DNA from: Dasyornis broadbenti
Taxonomy: Eukaryota; Chordata; Aves; Passeriformes; Dasyornithidae
Length of the DNA stretch: 64,000 nt
Assembly: GCA_013397935.1 (NCBI GenBank)
Contig: VZRN01001786.1
Span: 186,001 to 250,000 of the forward strand
Reading direction: 5' to 3'
Shown: positions 25,906 through 37,400 of the stretch, one piece after another
How positions within the stretch are numbered: position 1 is the stretch's first letter
How the letters are laid out: each line of letters opens with the position of its first letter
Position numbers and translations under genes: made by a program
The notes under the pieces: generated by a model
Databases searched by the model: none
What the model saw: only the letters and a program-made list of their open reading frames with translations
Told to the model about the DNA's origin: nothing

Positions 25906-28627
25906 GAGTCATGAGCAGTTGGGTTGGAAATCTGGTGTTCAGAAAACATCCTCAACGTGTGGAAAATTTCCTTGAAATGTGTGTTCTGGTGCCAGGTGCC
26001 GGCGGGGTTGCAGGCGCCTGTGGAGCCACTCACTTCCAGGGAGCAGCAGTGGCTTTGGACTGAGAACTCTGCAGGGAGTCAGCCCTGCAGCAATAGACTG
26101 GGAAGGACAGGGATAGGGACATGGGGTGGAGTGAGACAGGCCAGAGAGGGTTCAGTTACAGCACTTGGTTGCATTCAGTGATGTCCTCCCCATGCTTGTT
26201 TGGGGCACTGAGCTCAGCGCTGTGCAGACATGGGGGACCCACTGTTCCATGGTGGGGTGAGGGGGATCTCTTAATCCTCATGGAAACAAAGACTGAGATG
26301 GTAAGAAAGCTCAGAAACGAATTTGCACATGGAAAGCTGCCATCTACAGATGCCTGGCAGCTAGCAGAGAGTACTGTGCCACAAAGCTGGATGCTTAAAG
26401 TTGACTTAGGGGGGAATGTGAATGAAATCAGTCCTGGTGTGCCAGGAACTGTGTGTGTGAGTGCTGCACCACTTGCGCTAGAGGGTGCTGAGTGTTGGAT
26501 GTGTTCTCAACATACCTCTGCTCACCTTGTCCAGTGACTCTCTAGACTCTCTCCAGCTACATGTCTGATTTCTTTCTTTGCTGTGTCTGAGAATGTGGCT
26601 GTCAGCTCACACCCTTCAGGAGAGTGGTGTGCCCACACATCTGTCTGTGCACATGTGTGCATATAGCTTTTCACCTGTTTCTAGCAGTGCTACAGAACAC
26701 AGATTTTATTTTCTGATCTGTAATTGTAGAAAGAGGGCCTTGGGGACAGAACTATTATCATTCTTGTTTTTTCGTATTCTTTGTGCTGCTTCCCTGTGGA
26801 GCTTGCTGCATTGTTCGCAGACAGACCAAAAGAAAGCAGTGGAGGGAAGCTCTTAATGCTGTGCAGAAGGCGGTGGAGACTTGGACCAGAGAGAAGCAGA
26901 TTGAAGTGGGGAGACTGGGCAGGAGCAAGATGGTGAGAGCCCAAACTTTGCTTTGGGAGTCTCTCCTACAGTGAGCTCGGTGCTGGCAAGACAATGCCTC
27001 GTGCTCAGACGCAAGGACCCAGCCAACAGGACTCCCAGGCATCTGCTGCAGCTTGGGAATTGCCATGTGTTTTCCCTTGGTCAGGCTTGATGCATTCAAA
27101 TCCGTGTCCTGCCTCCAGCTATCCCCAGGCAGGTAGCTCATCCTGTGTCCCCCATGCTCCCCTGTGGCACTGGGTCCATCCCTTCACTCCTTCTGTACTG
27201 GCAGGCCCTGATGTCATGAGCAGTGGCAGTGCAGTGGGGTGAGCCTTCACGGCCATTTTAACGTGTACCGAGTGGAGCTGCAGGTTGATTCTGGTCATGC
27301 TGATGCAGCACCAATGCAGGAGGAAGGTACAGTTGGATCTCTCCTGCTTCCCTGTCCTCTGGCTAACCAGGTAATTTAATAAAATACTTTGCTGCGTAGG
27401 CAGCTGTTCACAGCTTCAAAGCACAGACATTAATGCCAGCACCCTGCAGCACCAGGATGTGACACTAACCCATCAGCAGGAGACGGCAGTAAGTCACCTC
27501 TCGTTTCAAGTGTGCTACTCGGAAGTACAGTCACAAGAAGCCAGCACTTGTACTTCACCTCTGATACATTAGAGAGCACCTGGTCCTGACAACATGACCG
27601 GCATTTGATCCTCGTTGCCTTGAAGTTGGTATGAACCCTTTGAAGTTGCTGCAGTTCAGTGGATCGCTTTAACTTCCTGCTCCTCATCTGCCAGAGGTGG
27701 GAGCAGAGGCACGGCTGTGTTTCTGCAGTGGCTGCCCTCCTGGACTTGGGTCTGTGTCTTGGCTCTGCCTGTAAATAGGGGAGAGCCACAACCTCCTGTC
27801 ATGTCGAGGTGCACTCTCCCCTTGAGGCAGGAAAGAACAACGATTGCCAGAGACTGCAGAGCAGAAATCAGCTCTGTCAGGGTTTCCAGGTCCTGCTGAC
27901 ACCAGGCTGCCAGTAACGAGGTTTGGGAGATATTTTCAGCCGAATGGGAAGGGAGGTGCCCTTGGCTCTTTGTTTTCAGCCCCAGGCCAGCATGAACAAG
28001 GCTGTGCAACTCCTGCTGTGCTGCCCAAAGCAACTGCCAGAGGCACATTTCAGCCTGATGTTCCCCTGCCCTCCTGGTGATCCCCGTGTCCCACAGGATG
28101 CAGCGACTTGGTTTGAAAACAAATCCCTTCCCGCAAGCTGGACTGGGTCGCGGTGACCTATTACAAAGACGTGAGGACTGAAGGGGTGTCCCTGAGGCAT
28201 CACTCCTCGCTGCCTTACTCCAGCTGCACGTTGGCTGCAGAGCCCCTGGCAGCTGCTTGCCTTGGGTATGATGAGGCACCCAGAGATCAGGAAAGGACAC
28301 CCTCCCTGAGCTCGGCATGGCCAAGGGACTGTGTGAACCTTCGGTGGGGCACAAAACCCTCTGTGGTACCAAGTGTGGGAAATGCCCTCTTAAAGGTCCA
28401 GTTCTTTTTATTTTATTCCATCCTTGGGTTTTCTGCCTATCAAAAGCTGGAGCTGTTCTTTTTCAGAAAAAAAATTAGTTTCCAGTTGGCTTTTTGGCTT
28501 TAGCTGTGTGTTTTCTGGGCGTAGTGCAGTTTTTCTCAGCTGAGCCATTGTATGAAGTAATACAGTGATAGACTGTCTGTGTGTGTGAGGCTGTTTGTAT
28601 GAGAGCCTTTTGTTTCTCTCTCTGCAG

Positions 28628-29190
28628 TGGGAGCCTGTGCTCTGATTGTGTACGTTCCAGGCTTTATCAGCACTGGGAAGATGTTGCTTGGGATTTAAGG
28701 TTCTCAGAGATATTCTTGTTTGGCATTCACCAAATCCAGAGACACGTGTTGGACATGGGCATTTTATAGACTCCAACAGCACAGCAAGAACTACAACCTG
28801 CTTCAATACAAAAGAGAGAGGACGAAAAAACAAACACAACAAAAAGCTTTTCACATAGTGTTTGAAAAGCTCCCTATTAACAAAACACATGGCATAAAAT
28901 GTGCTTCTTGTTGCGTTCAGGGGAGAAGTGAAACAAACTGCTTGAGAAATGCGTTCATGGGAAAGATGAGCTCTGAGAAAGCTGTCAAAATTAAACAGTC
29001 GCTTGTAACATCCAAACCAATAGGCAGAGCCAGCAGAAGGAGAGGGAAATGGAGTACAAGGTCCGCATCCCAATCAGAGCTGGGGACTGCGGTTCCAGAT
29101 ACAGAGCAACAGCCAGCTGCAGGAGAGATGAGCATAGGTCCTGTCTATCAGTACCTGGAGGATGAGGGATTAAATGCTGCCTCTTCACAG
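28628..29190 (+). other. Exon-like segment in intron 7 (possible cryptic, poison or lncRNA exon)
   Basis: The left edge is a strong acceptor (gtttctctctctctgcag|TGG) and the right edge a consensus donor (TTCACAG|gtgagaag), 563 nt apart. If spliced after exon 7 (phase 2), translation would run 46 further codons and stop at TAG 28767-28769, so inclusion would truncate the cadherin in EC4. No frame stays open across the segment, so it is not a normal coding exon. Decoy splice sites of this quality also arise by chance in long introns. Confidence 0.2.
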
Positions 29191-32100
29191 GTGAGAAGCA
29201 CCATATGACCTCAGTGGGATGGGTGAATATGAAGCTGGAGTAGAAGTGGAGAGGCTGGTGGTGAAAGTTGTATTGCACAAAATTGTGTGAGTGAGCACAG
29301 CAAAGCACTGCTCACTCCAGCATGGGATGGGATGGAAGCTACTGAAAGGTGACATCTGTTGTATGATCTGCAGCTCTGAGCAGGCTATGGCTGTGGCTTT
29401 GGGGGACGGATGGACATCACTGTGTCACCCCCCCAGTCCCCAGCTCCCACACCAGCCTAGTACCCCAGAGCATCCATGGCCTTTGGCACCTGCAGAGAGT
29501 TGCAGACCCACCTGGACTGGCCTCCTCCACAGTCACACTGAGTGGCAGCCGGGTCAACCCTGCTGATGTGAACAAGGCAGTGTGCCGAGCTCTGTCTCCT
29601 TCCCTGGGGTAGTGCTAAGGAGGTGACAGTTCTCTGTCGCAATGGTGATAAAGGGACCAGAGTTGTGGTTTGGTTTGTGCCTGGCCCTGGGGTACAGGCA
29701 GCGTATCCTTAACAAACTGTTCAGAAGGGACAGAAGACAACCTCAGCAGCGAAGAAATGCGAAGCATAAGAACAGGTTCCCAGTAGTGTTACACTGAAGA
29801 CTCCCTGCCATCCTCTTGCCCTCTGGCTGGGCAGGCAGCCCTGTCAGATGTGTCCAGGCTTGGTGATGTCTCCCATCACTAACTGGGTTTTTCTGTGTGG
29901 GTATTTTTTGCAGATGTCTCTGTTTATGCAGCAATAACACAAGTGTGATCCAAACAGGCATGTACTTATCCGAGAGGCAGGGAAGCCATAGTGAGGGTGA
30001 AGTACCATCTTGAACTTAACAGTATAAAAATGTGGAGTGGAAGGCAGGATGTGTTCGAGGTCAGGTGATATGAGAGAACAATGGAAGCAGTTATATAAAT
30101 ACATCAGTTATGCTATTGGAAAGGTACTAGGTGTTGTCATCCCAGTTTCTGTTCCTCTTTCCAGCAGAACACTGGACTGATGTGTACAATTCAGAGTGGC
30201 CAGACCTCTCCTTTTCCTTTGCAGTGAGTGAACAGAGAGTGGATAAGCGACTGCAGTACATGCCAAGACAGCGTCACTGTCCCTTTTGGAGTTGGCTGTG
30301 TGCCTGTAAAGCTCTGCTGCCAGCTGGGAGTTGGGGCAGAAAATGCAGGTGGTCCCTGGTGGCTGATTTGGAGATACATGAGCTTCTACCTGGCTTTGTG
30401 TGAGAGATGTCCATTACCTCTAGATGCAAGGGCGGGGAGGAAGTCAGCTACATAGGTGCTAGATGGTGGCTGGGTGCAAGTGCAATTTAGATAGTGACTT
30501 TTGAATGTTTTTGTTTGGCTACAAGCAATTGCTGTTGTATTTACTCTCTCACCTCTCCATCTGTCTGAAAGGAAGAGAGCTAGGGAGTGTAATCTGGTAC
30601 TGTGTAACATGTTAAACAGTGTAGGAATGCCTTTGTGTGTGCCTGCATCAGAGATGGAGCTATGTGGACGGACAGGGGCTCTGCCAGAGGTGCTCCCATC
30701 TGCAGCTGGTCCCGTCCCAGGGCATGGGGCAGAACAGCACAGGGCCATCTATGGTCATCCTTGCACAAAGAAGATGAGCTGATGTTCCTTGGCTGTGAGC
30801 CATGTGGATGGTGGACCCACAACAGGAAAACTGCTCTGCAGCATTCAGAATGCTTCTGCTGTCCTGAGCTTGTTGCTAGCCTGGAGCCTGTCCTGCTCTG
30901 CTCCTGTCCAATGTGGCCTCTCAGTCCTACCTCAACAGCTTTCCAGTTTGCTTTGTCCCTACATTTATCTTCCTTCTGTGGTTGGACATGTGACTGAAGG
31001 CTTTAATTTATTCACAGCCCTCCTTTTGGTAATTTATCCTTTGTACTCTTTGCTGTCTTGTATTATTTAATTCTGTGAAGCACTCTGGGATTCAGTGTGT
31101 GTGAAAGATGCTGTATACAATAACATTATGCTGTATTGTTTGTGATTTGCAGGCCTTCTGGATTTCTAATTCTGATTGCAGTGGTGGTTTGTGTTATTTG
31201 TGCTACGGCTGTGCTTGAGAGCCTCAGCTGGATCAGACTTCCCTTCCAGCCCTTTCCCCCAGGAGCTCACATCTCATTGTGCCCTGATTTAATGTTGGCT
31301 TGCTTCATTCCATGTGTAATGGTTGGAAATGCAGGACATGCCACTGGGACATGCATGGAATTTGTGGTGTCCTGGTGAAGGCTCGGGGCGAAACCTGGTG
31401 TCTGACTCCTCATGTGAGCTGTGGAGAGCTCACCTGGCCCTTGGGGAGACGTGAGAATCATGTTCTCTGGAGATGGCCCAGGGAGTATGTGGGTTCCATC
31501 CTTAGGAGGGACTGTTCGGGCAGCACTGGAGCAGCTGACGGAGCAGAGTGAGACCTGCCCGTGATGGGTCTCTACTGAACAGCTGGATACAGTCAGAGCT
31601 GGAAGAGCTCTTTAGCCTGTTCCTTGTGGGACTGGGAATCTCAAAATAGGGTAAATCGCGGGGCTGCTGACATGATGTGCTGCGCTGATAGGGGAATGCT
31701 GGCTGGTGCCCACCTCTGTGCTGCCAGGAGTGCTGCACCAGTTGCACAGGTTTAGTCCAGCTGTCCTTTGTGCCAGCTGTAGCTGCAGTTGAGGCATCTG
31801 CAGATCTGGCTCACAGCCTACTCTGTGCTGCCCTCTGGGTCTCTCATTTGGGTGGATGCAGTGGCAGGAGCAGTAGAGAGGGTGGTAGGTGAGATGGGCT
31901 CCTCAAGCAGGGGTGCCCACCTTCTGTTTGGGTTTGTGCTTTTCCTGAACCTACAGGGCTGAAGCTTCCCAGAGTCACAAGCGAAGTTACAGCCTACGGT
32001 TTCTATATTGCTCTGTCTATTGAGAGCATAAGGTTCCCATCAGAGCAGGTTTTTCGCCTTGTCCAAAGTCTGTGCACAGTTCCATTTCATGCACCAAAAG

Positions 32101-32293
32101 CCACACTTTAATTTTAGTTGAAGGCTCTGGGCTTGCAGCCTGGTAGAAACATGGCCTTGTACCATGCTGCAGCACAGGACAAGGACAGCAGTGAGACAGG
32201 GCCTGTGCTAGATTCCAGTACTCCTGAGGCTGATGGTGAGGGTGAGCTTGGCACATCCAGCTGCTCATGATTTCCCCTTTTGCCTGGTCACAG

Positions 32294-32430
32294 GTACGCC
32301 ATCGACCGCAGCACGGATGCTGAGAGGATCTTTGACATCGATGCCAAAACAGGTGCTATTGTGACAGGAAAGGTCCTGGACCGGGAGACAGCAGGGTGGC
32401 ACAACATCACTGTCCTGGCGATGGAAGCAG
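32294..32430 (+). CDS. CDH22: CDH22 exon 8: central EC4
   Basis: This 137-nt exon (phase 2 to phase 1) is bounded by ctggtcacag|GTACG and GAAGCAG|gtgaga. It encodes RYAIDRSTDAERIFDIDAKT, then GAIVTGKVLDRETAGWHNITVLAMEA. LDRET is the EC4 calcium motif, and N-I-T in GWHNITVL is a potential N-glycosylation site. GAIVTGK..DRETAGWHNITV is strongly conserved among type II cadherins. Confidence 0.97.
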
Positions 32431-33659
32431 GTGAGATGGAGGAATGATGTGTGGAGCAGAGAGTCTGTGCAGAACTGGAGTGGGGCAGGAGGAGGAATAT
32501 GGGTGCTGTTATTGCAGGGGTGGCCAAGACACAAGTGTTAATCAACACTGAAGTAAAAAGAAAAATAAATGCAGTAGCACTGAGTCTGACATCTCCCTAG
32601 ACAACCTAAAAATACTCTTCCTGAGTCGAGCATTAATAAGGGAGCACGGTCGAATAGTATATTTGATGAACACTAATCAAATTTGTGTTATCTCTGTGCT
32701 GTCTCTGCCAGTCATCCCTGCTCAGCTCGCTCCCTGCACTCACACCTGCTGAGCAGCACTGGGGCCTCCCAGGGGACTGTGCTCACATCACCTGCCTCCC
32801 CACAGATCAGTTGTGCGCTGTGCGTGGATGTCCCATCAGCTGAAGCCCTGTGGCACTGGGGGACTGTCAGCACTCACTTCTGCTGGGGCTTGCAGTGTTT
32901 GGGATTCACAAGCTGTACCTGCACCTGGGTTTGTAGTTCTGGATGCCTCCTGTGCACTTGGGGTGGTGCAGGCTTGACACAGAAGGAATGGATGGGAGGT
33001 CTCAGCCATGCAGCAGTGGGAAGGGACTGTGGGGGCAGAATTTCCTAGGCACCATGCTGGGAAACAGAAAAGGCATTGCCAGATTCTTCAGCATTTTCCA
33101 TATTTTGGATGTGCAGGTCATCACGGTAGTCCAGGCCCTGCTGTGCTCTGCCTCTGCCCTGTGGTGGGTACCAAGGAGCTGCTGTGGCTGCAGAGCACCT
33201 CCTTACCCTTGCTGACATGTGCCAGGGTCCATCCGTCTGTGGGCAGGAGCCTTCCGCAGGCTTCTCTCTGGGAGAGTTTCTTTGCTCATTCTTGAGCATT
33301 GAAGCTGTGGTTCATGTTCAAGGAGCCCACGTCAAGGCCTGACTTGGTTCCAGAGGTCAGATCCTGCCATCCACTTTGTCCAGGCAAGGGCACAGGCTCC
33401 ATGGTCCCGGGAGAGTAGGGGTCAGTGGCCCTGGCTAGACCCTCACTACCCTGAGGGGTTATCTGTGGCTCCACGCTGCATCCCAGTATCTCTCTGTGCT
33501 GGTGCTCTATGCTGGATGGTGGGAGTGACCCCTGCACTGATCACATCGCAGGGAAGTGAGCCCACTGCCAAGCTGTGGCCTGTATTGGGGGCTCCATGGG
33601 GAGGCTCTGCAGGGAGGAGGGGATGGCAGCATTGCAGCACAACTCAGCATCCAGAGAAA

Positions 33660-33990
33660 ACGTGAGGTGACAAGAATCAGAAGGACAATATTTACACGCT
33701 GTGGCTAGGATTTCAGAACAAGTCAGTAAATGCTGCAGCTCCCCTCTGGCAGGGAAGCCTGTCAGGCTGGATCGCTTCAAAAGCCGGGGAGACTCTTCAG
33801 TGCTCTGACTTCTCCCATGGTGAGCTCTGACTCATCCGCTTTAACTGCCCAGACATTCTTCCCAGTGACATTATCCTTAACGTTTTGTAATCATGAAATA
33901 TTAATGACTGATATTGAATTTAAAGTACAATTTATGTCTGAATCCTCTGGCGGAAAGGGCAGTTGTAAAGGTACAGCCTTCTGAGTGATG
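33660..33990. promoter_or_regulatory. Candidate conserved non-coding element in intron 8
   Basis: This is unique sequence with a dense AT core (33880-33930), including TTTGTAATCATG, AAATATTAATGACTG and TTGAATTTAAAG, flanked by GACTCATCCGC. It resembles a developmental enhancer in composition. Not verified. Confidence 0.22.
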
Positions 33991-34904
33991 GAGGGGTTTC
34001 AGAGCGGGGCCATGCAGCAGCTGTCAGGATGTGCCTGGTGCAGTGGGGTCAGCCATGGCAGTGGGAGCGTGGAATTCAGGGCAGCTGGGAGCCTCCATGC
34101 TGGCATCAGCACATCCAGCAGTGCAGTTGCCAGCACACATGTGTCTGGGGCCAGGGATGCTGGCAGGGCTCTGAGGTGCTGACCATGGGCATGTGGGGTG
34201 AATCTGGATGCCACAGGGTTGGATGTGACAAACTCTATCAGAGGCAAGTGGTCAAATACTCTATTTCCTCAGTGAGATGTAAACTTGGCAGGAAGAATGG
34301 AACAAGCCCACCAGGCGTTCTGCTGCCCTGGCTTGTGCCTGGTGCCTCAGCTCATTTGGGCTGGTGGGAAGCTGTGCCCACTCTATTCCCATGGCGCCAG
34401 TCATGTGGCCTGGAGAGTGTTGCAACAAGATGTTGCATCCCCGTGGCCTCCTTGAGCTGCCCTCCTGGTCTGGTGGCAGGGCTGTCCTGGGCAGGGTTTG
34501 ACCACTGCAGGCTGAAGGACAGCCAGCCCTGCTGGCAGTACTTGTTCCCACAGGCAGCCTCTGGGGCTCGAGCAGCTCCAAACAGGAGCCATACCCCACC
34601 CTGAAGAGCTCTGTCTGGTGCCCGCTGCTGCTGCTGCAGCAGAGACCATGTCCAAGGTGTGTCCCACCTACAGCTATCAGAGTGTATTTGCCCCTGACAG
34701 CAGTAAGAAAAGCTGCAGAAGGTACCTGGCTGTGCCCATGAGCTGTCTGGGCTTCCCACTGCTGGCATAAAGAGCAGAGGGCGGCTCTGCCCCCCAGCCA
34801 GGCACCCCCAGCAGGAGCTGTTTCGGCCGGCTGGGGACCAGCAGAGTGTTTGGCCTTGCAGCGTGGCAGCCGGCAGGAAGCATGGGGGCTGTTCAGCTAA
34901 TCTG

Positions 34905-35130
34905 GCCTGGGACCAGGCCAAGCATTTCCACAGATAAATCTTCATCTCCCTTGCAAGCTGTTTACCTTCCTTGGGCTAATATTAGTGATTCTCTTCCTGT
35001 TTTCCTCTTTGCTCATGTAAAATGATGAGGCCTTGACTGCTGTGTCCACTGCTGGTAATTGAGATGATAAATCTTCCTGCTGGAGACTGGCTTTAATCAG
35101 AGCATTGTGTTTGGATGCAATTTAATGACT
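34905..35130. promoter_or_regulatory. Candidate conserved non-coding element in intron 8
   Basis: The AT-rich block contains GATAAATCTTCATC and a second copy of the GATAAATCTTC motif at about 35066. It also has GGGCTAATATTAGTG, GGTAATTGAG and GGCTTTAATCAG. The two copies of GATAAATCTTC about 130 bp apart are notable. The regulatory role is inferred. Confidence 0.25.
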
Positions 35131-36529
35131 CTCATGCTGCTGAGTTTAGGCAGGGCTCAGGAGAGGTGAGAGCCATTTATATGTTACTTGGCTTAACTGC
35201 TGCTTCCACTTTGCTTCCCCTCAGCTGGGAGCCACGTTTTCAGCTCCAGCCTCTGATACAGCCACCTGTCAGACGAGTCATACCCCTGGCATGCCCCTGC
35301 TCTGTCCTTGGCATCAATACTCTGCTTTGCAAGCATGAGCTGCACCAACAGCTACAAACCCACCCTGTGCTCCAGAGCTGTGGCATCTGAGCTGGAGAGC
35401 AGAGTGGCACATCCCAGTCTTCTGTTCTGCATTTTTTTCTCCCAATTTACTGAGTGAGGAATAAATTCCACTCCTGCCTCTTCTGACTTCCTTACTAATG
35501 TAAAAATTTTGAATTCAGTATTGTACCAATTTGGTCTTGACACAGAAGAGCAGGTTGGATGCTGTGCCCAGCAGTGTCCCTGAGCTGGGCTGCTCCAGGT
35601 GCTGCAGCTGCACATGGCAGCCTACAGTCCCCTGGGCTGTCCTCAGACCCAGATAAGCTGCTGAGCACCTTTGGGTGTGTGATATACTGCACACCTGTGT
35701 GTGTGGAGCAGGAGGGCAAAATGCACACGTGCTTCGGCTATGGCGGGATTTGGAGCTCCACAGGAGAGGTTTGGGTGTAAAAATGCAAACTGCATTATTA
35801 TGAGATTGCGTGAGGGTCTGGAGGAGTAAGGGCTGAATCCTGGCACAGCAGAAACCACAGGTCCCCTCCTTTCCTGCAACAGCAGGAGTGACCAAGCACT
35901 GTCAGTCCCTTCCCATCCCTGGGAGCTGCTGCTGTAGAGCTCCAGCGTTGCTGAGCAGTTGCCCAGAGCTGCTCGGTGTCAGTCCTGTGAGCACTCAGCT
36001 GTCTGCAGCTCAGGGAGAGGGCAAGTTGGTGTTTTGCATCTGAATATTTAAGAGAAGAATATTGTCCTGTTCGGATTACTTACTTACATGATTAATTAAA
36101 TAAGGAAATACTCTGGGATGTGGATGAAGATTGCCTCAAAACATTTGACTCTTGGCCCGAGTGTTGCCATGCAGCAGGACTGTGACCATCTCCTGCTCCA
36201 GAGTCCTCTCCCTGCCTGTCCCATGCCTGCCAGTCCTGACCCAGTGCTGCATGTTCCACTACATGGCACCTGGGCCTGGGGGATCTGGCTGGCATGCCCT
36301 GAGCCACGCTGATGGCTGTGTTGTGGCAGCCACAGATGCAGCAATGTGGAAGCACCAGGCAGAGCTCCATCCCCCATGCAGGGTGGCTCCAGTGGCTCTG
36401 AAATAATTCCTCCTGTGTTAGCAAAGGCAGCTGCCAGTCACCAGCCTGGAGCTCCCATACTACACGGCTGTGCTTCCAGCATTTCCCTCTTGTTCTGTGG
36501 ATTTTCCATGTCTCTTTCCTCAGTCTTTT

Positions 36530-36800
36530 CAGATTAATAGCATTCCAACTCCTGAAGGAAATGCAGAAAAACGGCATGTTTAATTTTAATTTAGGAAAGC
36601 GTTTAGGTAGCAGCCTAGTTTTCTCGCTGCTGTCAATCAGGTTTTCTCAAGGCTGACATCAATTAGTTTAAAAATATTGAATGTAATTTTGCCTGACACA
36701 ACATATTGCAGCCACTGCAAAATATAATTTATTTTAGAAGAAGAAATAATTAAACTAATTTGCATGTCAGTCAGCTGAGCTGGAATACCGAGGAGAGACG
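36530..36800. promoter_or_regulatory. Candidate conserved non-coding element with POU octamer, intron 8
   Basis: This sharply bounded 270-bp AT-rich block lies between GC-rich flanks. It contains the perfect octamer ATTTGCAT (36758-36765) preceded by AATAATTAAACTA, plus CATCAATTAG and AATATTGAATG. Octamer plus homeodomain cores is a common neural enhancer arrangement, which would suit a brain cadherin. Only motifs are seen; conservation is not shown. Confidence 0.32.
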
Positions 36801-37109
36801 CTGCAATGGAAGATGGCTTTTTTCCCTTCCCATTGCCCTCAGCCAGCATGTGCTGCCCTCACCCTGACCACAGGCCAGGTGCTGCTCACAGAGCCCTGCC
36901 AGGGCATGTGCCATGCCACAGCCTCATCCATCCCCTTTGCAGCTCTTTCTGGCACTGGGACCTGCCCGCTGAGCCTTTGCTCATGCGCTGGGGCATTTTG
37001 GGTGCGTGCACACAGGTAGAGAAAGCACAGGCCAGAGTTTCTGACCTTGCAGATGTGAATCCTGCATTAGTTGTGTGCTTTGCGCCTTTCATCACAGATG
37101 TACTCCAAC

Positions 37110-37400
37110 AATCTTAATCACACTTCTGACCATCATAATACTAGTTTATGCACTGTTACAAAAAACATATTTCAAATGTTCTGAAGATAACATTTTTTAA
37201 ATACATCCAGGCATGTTCCATTTTTTTCATGGGTAAATCCAGATACTGGCTCAAACGAAGAGGGAAGCTGATAAAGTATTTGAAGAACCTTCAAATATAC
37301 ATTGTACAGCCAAAATAAAAAGTTGATGTGTGTCTCACTGGAAAGGTAGACAAGAGTGCAGCAGTTGCATTTCTAACCTTGGTATTCCTGAATACGTCAA
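37110..37400. promoter_or_regulatory. AT-rich block in intron 8
   Basis: This AT-rich unique sequence has several ATAATA and AAATAT motifs and no coding frame or repeat match. It may be a conserved element or plain AT-rich intron. Confidence 0.2.

Larger units (their letters stand above)
25263..32293 (+). other. CDH22: Intron 7 of CDH22 (7,031 bp)
   Basis: No other gene is recognised. The intron contains an AT-rich block at 25740-25905. It also contains an exon-like segment with good splice consensus at 28628-29190, described separately. The remainder is moderately GC-rich with short meaningless frames. Confidence 0.8.

Noticed and set aside
28408..29073. A 221-codon minus-strand open frame in intron 7
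   Set aside because: It is longer than expected for AT-richer DNA, but no domain is recognised and it has no good minus-strand gene context. I could not support a gene; a homology search could revisit it.
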